From Paralvinella palmiformis (lineage: Eukaryota; Annelida; Polychaeta; Terebellida; Alvinellidae), in assembly GCA_025642065.1 (NCBI GenBank), contig JAODUP010000114.1, forward strand, positions 667,001 to 731,000: 64,000 bases of DNA, written 5' to 3'. The first letter of the stretch is position 1. Each line of letters opens with the position of its first letter. A program made the position numbers and the translations under genes. The notes beneath the pieces were generated by a model, which saw nothing but the letters and a program-made list of their open reading frames with translations, had not been told where the DNA came from and did no database searches. This document shows positions 15,701 through 27,628 of the stretch, in pieces.

Positions 15701-18700
15701 TTAATGAAAATGGACCAAGTGATATACACAGGACTTGGCTAGAATCATGTAAACATTGTACAGTAAAAAGAAACAAATGCCACAAAAAGCTGCCAAAATG
15801 CAGTTCTGATAAATACATTTTCCAAAAAGGGCTCAAAATTAACAGGACTAGTAAACATTAAGTTTGAGTCTTCTTGCAGGTGAATACAATTGTTATATTA
15901 AATTAATGAAGCGTCTGCAGCGATATGCTATGACCCAAATCAGGGTTGGCATGTTTCTTCCATGGATGGTAAAAACTACGGTAAAAACCGAAGAAACTAA
16001 AAATAGTACAAAATCATCATCCAAATTTTGATTTGCCAATTTAAATTTAACAAATATTATATGTAATAAAATACTTTTCATGCTATTCATACATATATGC
16101 TGTATTTGAAATTAGACTGGAATATAGTCCTCATATCTGCTTGGTTCATTTGACAGTTAATATGTCAGCAAATGAAGTGGAGTGGAGGTGGTGAATATCA
16201 TATTATTGTTATTATTATATACTACATTTATATAGCACTCTTTCCATAGTATTGTATAACTTGTTCAAGTGCTTGTTCAAGTTCTATATATATATATAAT
16301 CTGTTCAACAAAATGAACACCCAATTGTTTAATAATTAAATAGATCATCATATCAGTTTGCATTTAATATCAGGTTACTGTATCGTCTTGGAGTTTCTTC
16401 CCAGAAGAAAGGGTTTCTTCCTGGTAAAAACCCATTTCTTCCCATGGGAATGGAAGAAATACCTTTCTTCCGGGAAGAAACCCAACCCTGACCCAAATAT
16501 AACCATTTTTCTTCAATTATAATTATCAATCTCTTGGACATACTCCAGCTCTAACATATTTTTGAACAGCCAAAGGGGTTGTGAATGCTGTAGGAAAATG
16601 TGTGACGGTGGAACAGCGTGCTGTGTTAGTCATCATCATCAACACGGAATTCTGTCCAAGGTATTTCACAGGCCAGGTTTTCTCTCTCAACGAACTCATA
16701 TAGAAACAGAAATGGACCCAAACATAGGTTCCTCCAAGCTTCTGTATTTGAAACCAGATACTCTTTGGGACCAGCTACCAATGACTTGTAGTTTAGTTAC
16801 TACAAAATAGACCATTAAATGCACAATGTTACAACACCATTAACCTTCACACATTATGAAATAAACTTTATGTATGTGAAACTTTATTTGGTGTAGCCAG
16901 GACTTAGTGAATTATTCTCAGGACTAGTATATTTCCAAGTTACTAGTTATGTGGACTAGTAATTGATTTTAATTAATTTCTAACTCTGTAAATGCATTGC
17001 AATTTTTAATTGTTTTTCTTTTGAAAATATAATGCTTTTAATTAATTCATCATTTTATGGGTGGCACCATCTAATGAATATTAGCAATAAAATATAGGGA
17101 AATAGTCATAGAATGTCACAAAATACAACTGGGTGAAAAATGATCAAAACGCAGAAGAACTATTTTCTTGTTAGGTCAAGCGTTTAGCTTTAATTATTTA
17201 ATTAATTTGTCAGAAACAACTGGCTTTGAGTTATCACCAGTTATAGCATTTCCTGCTCTCACTGGCTCAAAACAATTAATATGTAATAAGTTTTAAAATT
17301 ATTATGAATCAATTTAAGCAAACAAAACACATCGTTTAAATACATCAACATGTTTTATTTGCATGTGCACACACACACACAGAGAGAGAGAGAAATGGCA
17401 TTATATACAGCTAATCAAATACATATTCCAAATTTTTCCCTTTTTGTATTCAATTACAACAGTCCCATACACACATGTAACCTATCTACATTTTTATCTC
17501 ATGACAGGATGCCACATATTAGACTATCCTAACTATGACATAGAACCACAGTGGATTCTTTATCACCCAGGTTTCCATTGACGAAAAGACAAATCATTGT
17601 AAACAGTGAGATGCACACGTCATAAAACACTCATGTGATATGAACAAACAATCAGATTAATTTCCCAAATTACCCTGTTAATGTTAGATACTAATAACCC
17701 GGTTTAAATATTTAATTAAAGCATTGGCATATTTGAATAGAATATGACGAATACAACCATCAGTTACAAATACAGTCCAACCTCACTTTTATGTCAACTT
17801 TGGGACCAGGCTGAAAATTGGCATTGTAGTGGCATTACTATCACTTTATTTAATCTATCGCCGATCGCACGATCAACACCGTCATGATTGCCACGTAATG
17901 ACCCCGAGAGATTGTCAATCAATTTACAGATTACCAGAAATATTTCACTGTCAGTGTGTGGTGGTAATAGTGTGGGTATTCATTTGGTAATGTATGGTAT
18001 TCTTATTGCATAAGCATTGGCAGTGGCTGAATAATGGGGGGGGGGGTGGAATGGGGGCATTATCATGGCAGAAATTTGGGTCAAAGGTTGGCGGTAGGTG
18101 CGGTTAGTGGCTGTTTGCAGGTGGTGGGACTAGACTGTATTTGTTAAATCAGAAAATAAAATATATTGCCTATAAAGTGTATATTTTAATACAAATATAA
18201 GTATGCATTTGACCCAATCAGTGCACACATCAACTGATAATCTTCTGACTAACTGCTTCACAAAATACTACACAAAGATCAGACAGAGTGTAAACATCGC
18301 TCATCATTATCACAATTTGTTTTTGTCACACAGAAAATGATAGCATATAACTATCTTTATTGCTTTCTGCAGACCATCCAGTGTTTGCCCATAACTACCT
18401 ACATTATGAATTTGTTTTCAAAATTGGGAACATTACCTTATAATTAACAACTTATACGGTAAGTATAATAATTTGTATTATATTTCTAAATAATTTAGTT
18501 AGCAGTGATATCTTTAAGCCAGTTTTTCCATTTTAGCTATAGCCTACCTTGGAGTGAAATAAACGAGGGTTAATTATTATAGCTCTGAATATAAACAAGT
18601 TAAAATAACAAATTAGGAATATGATTAAAGGCTTAGAACTTGGCAAATTGGTATATCAGAGCTCATTAGGCTGTCATTAAAGTCATTCAAATGATTCATA

Positions 18701-21584
18701 AATTGCAAAAGCCAAACATTCAAGCCACAACACTAATTAATGTTTTAGAATATTGCTATTGAGTGAACTTCTATACTGGATGATTAATGTAGTACAATGG
18801 GTATAATGTAATATGGAAATACAATGGGGATAATGTAATACTGAAGTACAATCAGGATAATGTAATACTGAAGATGATTGATGTTTTACGCCCACTTTTG
18901 GCTAAATGGGCCGAGCAACTTCCAAAGGTAATGAGATGAAGTGAAAGACGAAACAACCTTCAGATATGCCCACACCGGGATTCAAACACGGGTGGTAGTG
19001 ATCTGTGGTCCAGCACACTACCGCTAGACCACGGAGGCGCCCCAATGTAATACTGAAGTACAATGGTGAGTTGTTGTTTGTAAGGATTAGATGAGATGCT
19101 AAAAACAAGTAAAAGTTGGTACCGTATATACTTGCATATAAGTCATACTTTAAAAAATCAAGTGCTTATTATACACAGTTCATATTAAATATTACCTATC
19201 ATCACACAGTGGGTGAAAACGGCCTGGAATTAATCGACCCTACCATCATCACCAAATCATTCAAGAAGTGCTCTATCAGCAAAGATTTAGATGTCACAGA
19301 AGATGATGTATTGTGGGCTGAACAGTATGACAAATCTGACACTGACAAAGAAGGCAACGGCATGTAACATGACATATGAACAGATACAACAGATGTTCAG
19401 TGAAGAGAGTGATGATGATGAATTTTTTGGTTTTGAATCAATATTGCTGATTTTAATACATCTTATACACAGGTTCTACTCCAGGCGGGTTTATTGGTCC
19501 TAAAAGCAGGTGCAACTTATACACGGGTATATATTATAAGATTTTAAAATATGATACTGACAATATGTAAAAAAATGGGATATGAAATAAGCACCTGAAC
19601 ATCGACTGTAGCGGTTAAGATATTGTAACTACAAGATGAAGTCAACTACTGGGGGTTTTTAATTTGTGACATTTTAATGAAAAGACTGGCACTAACTCGG
19701 CATTGTATCTAAGCTATAATGTAAGTACCATATCAGGTTGTGTTTATATCAATAACTCTTGTTCATGATTTCTTGATGTAGGAGTGCAACAGTCTTGCAA
19801 TGGAACAGTAAATGTATGGTTACTCTGTAGTATAAGTAGCTCAAATTATGAGAAAGACAGATGATGATAACATTTGTAAACAACACTCTAAATTAATTAA
19901 GTTTCTAACAAGGAGTCAAATGACTTGGCTATCATTTTGTAAAGACAACACATTCTAGAATAACATATTAGTTGCAACTCAGTAAACATAATGTCATAAT
20001 GGCTGGGAAATGCCCCAGTAACACCAGCATTACCAGCCCAATACTGTTTGTCGGTACCATGCCAATACAATTTTGCACAACAGCACACAACAGCCCAGTA
20101 TACACTAAGGGGCATTTGATCCTAATGTGCTGGTTTATTATATATTGGCCCATCACTGTACTGGTATATTTTGGCAACAGCCCAATTACTGGACATATAC
20201 TGCACTAATACAATTATTAACACATTTGATATCATTTCATTACTGGTTCAATAATGTCTCCTTACTTTACTAATATGATTATTAATATATTATACGAGAA
20301 CCTTAATTTCTTTCATATTTAATTAACTAGTTTCTTTGTAGATAAGTATGCTTGTTTGTTTGCAAAAACACATATATTCTCATTCTTTCAAAGTTACTAA
20401 TGGCAAACATTGTAGAATATAAAATCCATTTTATAGTATATTAGAACATATACTGTATATTCATGATGTGTTGTACTATTTCATAATGATTTAATGGGTA
20501 ATATTATATGATATATTTATAGTACATATACACTGCAGTAAATTAAAATATCTATAAACAGATTACAAGTGCCAATTTGCTAAAATAGTATAGCTAAATG
20601 TCTGTATTATATTGAAGATGGTATATTCTTCTTGGTGGCACCTGCAAAACAAATATATTTCCTGAAATCATATAATTATTTACAGGGTTTATAACTCTGT
20701 TAATATAAACTTACAGTAAAAACTGTATTATATGTTTTTAATATAACACTTAATATTATTTAGTAATTATAATATCCATTGGAATGTAGTGCATTATACA
20801 AAATACATTGGTCAATATTATTATTGAGTTTTTGTTACTAAAATAAATAAAATTTGAACTAACCACTTAAATTATTACCATCGACAACAGTTTTTGTTAT
20901 TGTTGTAATTTCATTCAATAGAAGGGAAGTAATTAAGTTGAACTTCATATAATGGTGTAGTATCTAATCCCATTATTTGAAAGTAATGGTATCCAGTTGT
21001 TATATTGTATACTACTAATTACTACTAGGATATTTGTTGTTTGTGGATAAAAATAAATAATAATTCTTCGGTTTAATTCTTTTCTTGTTAATACATTTAA
21101 GAAATAAAAAGCCAATCATTGAAGTAGGATATGATCAACTATTCCTGGGAAATAAATAAATGTTATATATATAACTCCATAAATAAATAAACTATACTAA
21201 AACTAAATATTATTATAACAGACAATCACACTCACAGTGGCTGTACATTTATAATGTTTATGTACCAAAATTTAACTATTATAATTTTTGTGTCAAAGAA
21301 AATTATAATACCCTAGCCCTAGACTAGTATAAAAAATTTTTTTTTTAAATCTAGATCTGTTAGCTTTTTTTACAAAATAATAAATTCGCTTTTCAAGTAA
21401 TATGCGTACAGGATTTATATTAAGCTTAAGCTAATATTATAAATGCCCCATAAAAAACTTTCAAATCAACATATGTATAGTCTCATTTCTTGTCTAGGGT
21501 ATTATGACACAACGAGCGCCTGTTCAAGCATGCAGGCCAGTTGTCTGTCCATTGACTAGGGAAATCCCAGGGATAACTTACCAT
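1707..21584 (-). CDS. Multi-exon coiled-coil protein gene (possibly CCDC30-like), 3' end not reached
   Basis: Fourteen exons read leftwards on the minus strand: 21584-21582 (ATG only), 15583-15473, 15144-14952, 14762-14557, 13149-12997, 11675-11636, 11346-11252, 10680-10549, 10171-10058, 7479-7288, 7079-7014, 5893-5681, 5588-5519, 1852-1707. Every junction is AG/GT and every phase fits, giving about 578 residues without a stop. The protein starts MAEELEEISHKLKEDG. An in-frame TAG lies 45 bases upstream of the ATG, which supports this start. Almost the whole product is charged heptad-like coiled coil rich in E, K, Q and L (for example EKLENAKALLLEEKQN). A less regular conserved-looking stretch (TSEQIAYLLVERARLMDELE) lies around residue 120-140. 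It is probably a structural or cytoskeletal/ciliary protein. Resemblance to CCDC30 is an impression, not verified. The last exon ends in a donor, so more exons lie left of 1707, within the first 1.7 kb or outside the window. Confidence 0.85.
6018..6924. mobile_element. 907-bp MITE with perfect 23-bp terminal inverted repeats
   Basis: Left end begins CCGTAGGTCCCGGCCATTAA (6018) and the right end is its exact reverse complement over 23 bases (6902-6924). The element is bounded by TA on both sides, as for Tc1/mariner/pogo-type elements. No transposase motif is seen inside. It sits in an intron of the coiled-coil gene, between the exons at 7079-7014 and 5893-5681. Confidence 0.9.
7949..8694. mobile_element. 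Possible TIR element bordered by TTAA
   Basis: The left border reads TTAAAGGAATAGTT and the reverse complement of the right border reads TTAAAGGAACAATT, two mismatches in 14. TTAA at both borders would fit a piggyBac-type target, but the repeats are short. No transposase is seen. Intronic. Confidence 0.45.
8765..9164. mobile_element. Possible hAT-type MITE, about 400 bp
   Basis: The right end read on the minus strand starts CAGGGTTCCCATGCATCCTG; the left end reads CATGGTTCCCACAGCC. Inner motifs TTTTCCAGGA recur near both ends. A clear 8-bp target duplication is not visible, so the borders are approximate. Confidence 0.5.
9447..9514 (+). repeat. Compound (CT)n(TA)n microsatellite
   Basis: CCCT/CT repeats pass directly into TA repeats. 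Intron of the coiled-coil gene. Confidence 0.93.
11844..12727 (-). mobile_element. Pogo-like MITE copy 1 (intronic)
   Basis: Ends are TAGTTAGAATCC on the left and, reverse complemented, TAGTCAGAATCTGTTAATC on the right. (TA)n tracts lie directly outside both ends. It aligns over most of its ends with the inverted second copy at 39726-40267 and is longer (884 bp), keeping more interior. Its CCGAC motifs have largely become CTGAC. Terminal CAGT has become TAGT at both ends. Confidence 0.83.
13791..13967 (-). mobile_element. tRNA-derived SINE, family S1
   Basis: On the minus strand a tRNA-like head carries degraded A and B boxes (ATTCGAAC on the plus strand is the B-box complement). GGGCATATCTAAAGG and a body ending in a GTGCACAAAAAGTGGCC stretch follow. 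It matches the S1 copies at 18874 and 46171. Intronic. Confidence 0.82.
15941..16490. mobile_element. 550-bp hAT MITE with perfect 8-bp target duplication
   Basis: Left end CAGGGTTGGCATGTTTCTTC; right end (reverse complement) CAGGGTTGGGTTTCTTCC. Both sides are flanked by ACCCAAAT (15933-15940 and 16491-16498), the 8-bp duplication expected for hAT. Several GAAGAAA/TTTCTTC motifs lie near the right end. No transposase is seen. Located in intron 1 of the coiled-coil gene. Confidence 0.9.
17773..18137. mobile_element. Pogo/Tigger-like MITE, 365 bp
   Basis: Left end CAGTCCAACCTCACTTTTAT; right end reverse complemented CAGTCTAGTCCCACCACC; TA flanks both sides. The left end resembles the Tigger element at 54947 (CAGTCTAACCTGCTC). 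Includes a G10 run near 18038. Intron 1 of the coiled-coil gene. Confidence 0.55.
18793..18873 (+). repeat. 27-bp minisatellite, three units
   Basis: Three units, each starting TACAATGGGGATAATGTAAT or a close variant. A fourth partial unit continues after the SINE at 19044. Confidence 0.88.
18874..19043 (-). mobile_element. tRNA-derived SINE S1 with 15-bp flanking repeats
   Basis: On the minus strand it starts GGGGCGCCTCCGTGGTCTAG (A-box region), has B-box-like GTTTGAATCCC, then GTGGGCATATCTGAAGG, and ends in AAAACATCAATCAT. Flanks AATGTAATACTGAAG occur at 18859-18873 and 19044-19058. Because it lies in a 27-bp tandem repeat, the flank identity may come partly from that array. Confidence 0.9.
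19122..19537 (+). mobile_element. Deleted pogo/Tigger-like element with transposase C-terminus
   Basis: Left end CCGTATATACTTGCATATAA; right end reverse complemented ATATATACCCGTGTATAAGT. The frame at 19201-19367 reads SFKKCSISKDLDVTEDDVLW, typical of the acidic C-terminal tail of pogo/Tigger-type transposases. A second acidic stretch (SEESDDDEFFGF) follows in another frame. The catalytic core is missing. Confidence 0.68.
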
Positions 21585-21775
21585 ATTTACTGTCGATACT
21601 AGGACTATCAGTGTCGTGTTATATTGCTACGTTATGGATGGTACTTGCAATAAGTCATTACTATATATTAATGCGTTTTAATGATGATCTACATAAATAT
21701 CAGTAAACATGAGATGACGCTTTCAGGTGCTTCCATTGCGGCCATTTATAAACAAACTGTTGCTGGTTTCCGGTT

Positions 21776-22051
21776 TTGTATTCACGAGGTGGCAGCACTT
21801 TAGACTTTTCCCTATTTACTGTGATGCAAGCTAGAAGATCGCACCGAGATATCTCAACCTGCAGAATTGGTGAACTACATAATTCTATCAGTGACTCCCC
21901 AAGAAATATATTGGGCGTCTGTACACAAGTACGTTTCCTACTGGGGCATTGTAGGCCCCAAGCAGACATTGCTAAGCAGCCAGATGGCTTTCCACTGTCA
22001 CGTCTGTGTAGTGTGTGTGGACCTGAGGACCTTTATCATATGATATTTATA
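21776..22051 (+). mobile_element. Possible LINE C-terminal zinc-binding remnant
   Basis: The open frame contains QVRFLLGHCRPQADIAK and CSVCGPEDLYHMIF. This resembles the Cys-Cys-His knuckle that ends many LINE reverse transcriptases (zf-RVT type). The upstream domains are not recognisable, and the fourth zinc ligand is cut off. It lies just upstream of the start of the coiled-coil gene and could overlap its promoter. Confidence 0.35.
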
Positions 22052-22309
22052 TGATACAAACTCCAGGACCTGTACACTTGGTTTACTGAACGAGCCAAAA
22101 ATACTTCTTTAGTCAAGGGAAAATATAATTCAGTTAATAATCGACTGTTCAGAACCGACCATGTGTCTACCAGAAAATCAAATTTACTCACTTGAAACCA
22201 CCCAAGAAGTGACAATAATTTCACGTGAAAGCCACAAGACAAATTTATAGACGCAGATCTCTTGAGCTCCTTCCACATAAGCGAAGCCATTATCATTGCA
22301 TGACACAAT

Positions 22310-22921
22310 AATCACTTGTAACTGTAGTCCATGCCTTTGTTACATCCTGTATAAACTATTGTAACTCCCTGTTATATGGCATATCTGATTATAACATTAA
22401 TCGCCTTCAGAATAGTGGAACTCGCTTTGTAACAAATACTAGAAAATATGATCATATCACCCCAATTCTTTAAAAACTACATTGGCTACCTGTTAGACAG
22501 TGTATCCATTTCAAGATTCTGTTAATAACTTATAAATCTGTTAATGAATACCTGAGTGAACTGGTTTCCAGTAGAAAGTCATCCCGAAAACTCAGGTCAT
22601 CCAGTCAGATACTATTGCAGGTGTCAGTGTCTTGGCTCAAGTCATATGGTGATTGTTCGTTTAGTGTTGCAGCCCCCACTTTGTGGAATAGGTTGCCAGC
22701 AAATATTAGAAATGCGTCGTCTCTTGGAAATTTTAAGTCTCTTCTAAAAACACACCTATTTAAGGTCGCTTTCACAGATAAATAATTATTATCTTTTAAA
22801 TCATTACAGGGTTTTTACAGACATATTATTTAGCATATTATTATATTACATATTATTTGTACAGTGCCTTTGAATGGCTCCTGCTAGTAAGGGTGCTTTA
22901 TTAAATATACATTATTATTAT
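22310..22921 (+). mobile_element. 3' end of a CR1/L2-like LINE (family 1)
   Basis: Broken translation gives the typical C-terminal end of a LINE reverse transcriptase: YLSELVSSRKSSRKLRSSSQ, then FSVAAPTLWNRLPANIRNAS and LLKTHLFKVAF. The 3' end reads TGTACAGTGCCTTTGAATGG, then a GTGC-TTTATTAAATATACATT stretch and short ATT repeats. It is close to the second copy at 33328-33632. 5' truncation is usual for LINE insertions. Confidence 0.82.
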
Positions 22922-24281
22922 GTTGTTGAAATTTGGGATCAAGATCACCTAGTGTATGTAGTATGAACCCATGCATGATTATGCATTTATTAAATTTTGT
23001 TAACATAAAAAATTTAATTATTAGCAATCTACAAATATGAACATAGTTGATGTTAATTTCTGGTGGTGCAGTTCGGTGGAAACAATGACCATTATATAAA
23101 TGTCTGCATAGCCAGATATAACAAGCTTGTTTAATTGTAATGCACATAACACAAACAACTAAATAACATATTTAGGCCACCGTTGATTTTACTTGAACCA
23201 ATTACTTACCCGAAGTCAAGTAAATGAGCATGTCTCAGTTTGATTTAAACCATATATTTAAATCGTTCTTATCATTACTGTTGTTTTCTTTATTACACTG
23301 TAAACTTATTATTTGAGTTATGGTAAAAATCATATTACACACAATAGTTCAGTGGAGAAAAATATGTGAATCATCTAACACACGATGTGGTATCTATTAT
23401 ATAGAGTTAGGTTATCACCAAGCTAATGTTTTACATTTGATACTAATCATGATCAGTTTTTAAAACGAGGATTCAAAGTTTCATCAAATTGTGTTATTTC
23501 AAGAGGAATACATATTAAATAGAAAATATATGACTGCAAAAATATTTCCTTATGTTGCAAACTGTGTGACATGGGACTATTTAGTAATTTATAAATTGAC
23601 AATCAATAACTTATTTAGCCTAAGGATATAGAATGTGGTTAATATTGTGAAAAACTATAAAAACTCTTCTTGAAATAGTGCTGCTTAATATTTTGCACAC
23701 AGAAATGCATCAAAATAAACAAACTCTAACTGTTGTCTGAAACAATTTAAGTGACAAATCTGATTTCTTATTTTTTTAAGCTAATGTAGGTAACGTGAAT
23801 CATTCACTACTAAACGAAACTTTGCTAACAAAAAAATATATTTGAAAGAAAGATTCAGTTTATTGTACCAAAAATTGTATTACCAAAATGTCACTGGGTA
23901 AAATTCACCAATGATAACAATTAGCATCAATATACATATAAACAGTCAAGTGATAATGTGCAGTCAGGTTTCTAGAAAATAAACTTTGTAGACATAAATT
24001 TATATTACATACTATAAAACGTTTTGGCAAATGGGCTGACAGGTAAGAGTGCTTCAAGATTAGTTATACAATGCATCAGTAGTTAGTGAATAAATAGTAA
24101 AGCATTGTTCTATTATACAGAGAAGAAACCACACAAATACTGATGTATGTATTGTAATGAAATAGGTGTGCATGAACTCGGGTCATAAATACCAATCTAT
24201 AAACTTGATGTATCAACGACTTGTCAGACTGATTGATCATCTGTGTGATTGTGTGCATGCTATTTACACCATTTGTGCCAG
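22922..24281. other. Intergenic, downstream of the MPPED-type gene
   Basis: Holds the presumed 3' UTR of the metallophosphoesterase gene. TTTATT near 23858 would be AATAAA on its strand, but the poly(A) site is not certain. Nothing else is recognised. Confidence 0.5.
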
Positions 24282-27200
24282 TTACTTGGTTTTCTTTCTT
24301 TGACCTTTAGGCAAGGGTAGGTCAAATATTATAGCCAGATTAGTTGGTCTGTATGCCAGTGAACATGTGGATGCATTAATGTACGTTGTCACCCCATCAG
24401 TAGTTATTCCATACCCTGAAATGGAATACAAGAAGGTTACAGTGGTCAGATGTTACAAAGTGTGCCATTTTTAAATGAAATAAATGATAAGTTATGGTAC
24501 AATAGTTGCAGATCATCTCCAAACTAACCTTCATGTATATGTCCAAATATGTGATATTTAGGTTTAACTCTGTGTTGTACAGTATTTAATAGTTCAACAC
24601 ACCCAGCTCGTACATTGTTAAAACACAGATCCCCATGACCTGTAAATGATATATATATATATATACATACATACAAACAGTGGATAATGGATAATTTATG
24701 GAATCATTTTAATAAGATGTTAATGGTTTACAGGAAACGCTTTACGTTTGTATGGTTACAATTACAGTGATAAGAAAATGACTTACCCAATGGTGGTCCA
24801 TGAGTCATCAGTATATCTAGTCCAGCTGGAATCATGTCCCACTTTTTCAAACATTCTTTTCCTCTGTTTAAGTTAAAAGCCCAACGTTCAAACGTTGGCT
24901 GCCTAAATGTGGAAAGATTTTGGGAAATGAGATAACCAGACTGAAGCCTTTCATAAAAGGACAAAACATCTCACAAATTGATAGGTTTGTAGTGGAGGGT
25001 ATTATCAGCTCCCCAGTTAGGAAATACTTCTACCACAAAAATCTACATATACAGAAAAAGCTGTATATCAAGTTCAGTTTTAACAATGCTAAGTTTATAA
25101 CAAAGTCCAGTGCTGGTCTGGCCAGAATTCTAATTAACCCCATAATAAACAAGCTTGTTTATACTTATATACATAAAACAAAACTGTGCTTACAAGTAAT
25201 TATTTATTTCGTCTGTCGTGACAATCAATTTAAAATATTGCTTCAAGTACCGAGGTAATGAACTACATACTGAATGGAATGAAATCAAATTAGTTTAATT
25301 TTTATCAATGAGTGAATGTTCTGTTTGGCCGCATCACTAGCACATCTGGATCATATGGCTGAATGGCAACCCACTAGTGAAAATCATGCAAATGTACAGG
25401 TCAGGATCTCAACGCCATATGCTATTCACTGTGCTGTTGAAGTTATGAGAAAATAATAAATTACTGTCTGATTTAGAGATAATTGTAATAATGCAGAAAT
25501 CCCTAACCATGTTGAGAATCAAATAAAATTATATTAATGTAAGTAGTAAATAAATTGAAAAAGTTGTGAGTAAAATCAATCACTGATATTGTGAAAGCAG
25601 CTCTAGATAATGGACATACCTGGTGATTTACTGGACAGTTTAGCTTACTTATGAGACTCGTCCAAGTATATATAAATATATATTTCTCACATGTCAATTA
25701 TTTGCATATGTTACTAAAATACATCTAAAACAACAATTTATGATCTCATCAATTTTCTTATAAAAACACACATGAAAAACCACAAAATATTCTCACAAAA
25801 TACATATGATAAAATCTTATTATAACCATAATACAATAAACCTAATTCATTTCATCACTTAAACAATGTTAATTAATCTCTATATTTACCATGGAGAACC
25901 ATATATCCTAATACCGTACACTGTTGTTTCACTGTCTTCCAGATATGTACAGTTAGTTAGGACATCTGCCATCCTGGATATTTTTCTATCACCCTTGTAC
26001 TTCTGAATATCCCCAGCATTAAGACCAAAACGTCTTAACGAATTATCTCGGAAGAAAGTTGGGTCAAATGTCAGTTCATGGTTACCAGCAATCACAATTT
26101 TGTGTTTGTGTGGCAGTTTTCCTGAAATAGATCATTTAACTGCATAAAACACAAGGATCAATGACTACTAATCACCATACTGTGATAATAAATTCAAAAT
26201 CAAATAATTGGGTTTTGGAACAGAACACTACAACTACTGGCAGTTCTATGTGGCTATAAGAGATGATCTTTTGTTGGATACACATGTTTTTTGTAAACAA
26301 TTATTTGCCCACACTACTGTCCAATAAAGAGCCCTGTATTAAACCAAAATGTGATTAAAATACATTAAATAGTAGAATTGTTATCGCTATTTGATATTTC
26401 TGACTAAATCTTTTTATTCACATGTATATACTAACCATGCATGTGTATAATTTAAGGAACCAATAGAGCACAATGTTGCAAAAATTATTTTTAAAATACA
26501 CAGACACAGTGTTACCCAAGGAAATATACACATACGCAATTTCTTTTAATCTTTTAGGCTGTGATACTGTTACCACCAAAGTGAATCGTTACTAATATGA
26601 TATCTATTGACCCAGTGATTGGTGTATTATGACTGAATATTGGGGTCATTGTGACTGGTCTATTCAGGTAGAGGAACATTCTGACAATATCCCATTTTTA
26701 CTAGAAATATAGTTTATAATATCTTAATCTAGATGTTGGCTGTATTTAGCTTTTTTGGGTACTTCTAATTAACAGAAACATTTGTTAATCTAATAACACA
26801 CAAAGGCATGATTTTAAACACCATCCCAGCAAAAAATCCTTTTTGGTGATTTTTTCAATAAAGTTAAAAACATTTCTCATTATGTTTGTTCATAAAGCAT
26901 CAGTCAACATTAATATACAGCGACCAAATCTGAGGCATTGCTATTTCTCTCAATGAAGTGTTACAGACCAATTCATTGACTGTCAATAATGGGTAAATTC
27001 AGTGGCTTCTCAGTTGAGACTTCAAGTAATAGAAATCTAATAGGGATGATCTCATGAGAGCAATCATCCAGCTCAGCTGAAGTCACTGATGAGGTAATTA
27101 TAATTCCAGAAATGAATTGACACCATGTCTTCTCTAACCTGGAGGTTTTCTAGTGTACTGTTCTATAGTGATTAAGCTATTGGAAATTTGGAGCGTTCCC

Positions 27201-27628
27201 TCCCGAGTCAACTTTTATTCCGTATTATGATACTACGAATATGATATCCAAGAGTGTGGTGGCAGGATTAAGTAATTACTATTAAAACTAATGAACAATA
27301 ACTTACCCAAAAAAGCATTGAACTCCTCGACCTCACAAGGGCCACCAAATTGAGAGAAATCGCCAGCATGCAATAAAACATCCCCATCAGGCACAATTGC
27401 TGGTGTAACACCGCTAACATTGTGAGTATCGGATAAACACACAAATCTAACATTGTCTTCACTCATTGGCGTATGTAACTTCAGAGGAGTGACACCCTCC
27501 ATCACCTGTTTAACTTTTAATTCATTCCAGAGTTTCGTTGTTCTGTCAGTTTTGGGATGAATTTGAATTTTTCCATTGATAATTGGCTGAAAGGCCTTCG
27601 TTTTTGATGATGTCATTTTGGTTTGCAT
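24282..27628 (-). CDS. MPPED1/MPPED2-type metallophosphoesterase, complete
   Basis: Five exons on the minus strand: 27628-27307, 26121-25890, 24902-24787, 24639-24529, 24415-24282. All have AG/GT borders and matching phases, giving 304 residues ending in TAA. The family hydrolyses phosphoesters including cyclic nucleotides in vitro; the physiological substrate is unclear. Visible class III metallophosphoesterase motifs, in order: SDTH (residues 66-69), GDVLLHAGD (82-90), GNHE (120-123), MTHGPP (217-222) and GHIHEG (256-261). These supply the two-metal centre. No signal peptide or membrane segment is seen, so it is probably cytosolic. Length is close to vertebrate MPPED2 (294). The start could also be the second Met (27616, residue 5), whose A at -3 is the better context. 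The basic tail GQRKKTK is unlike what I recall for the vertebrate proteins. The final His of GHIH is present, as in MPPED1, whereas mammalian MPPED2 has Gly there. Confidence 0.93.

Noticed and set aside
20007..20120. Small TIR element with AAATGCCCC ends
   Set aside because: The inverted match is only about nine bases and no target duplication is seen.
24920..25258. 112-codon plus-strand frame
   Set aside because: Opposite strand to, and within an intron of, the MPPED-type gene; no motif, and it ends at random.
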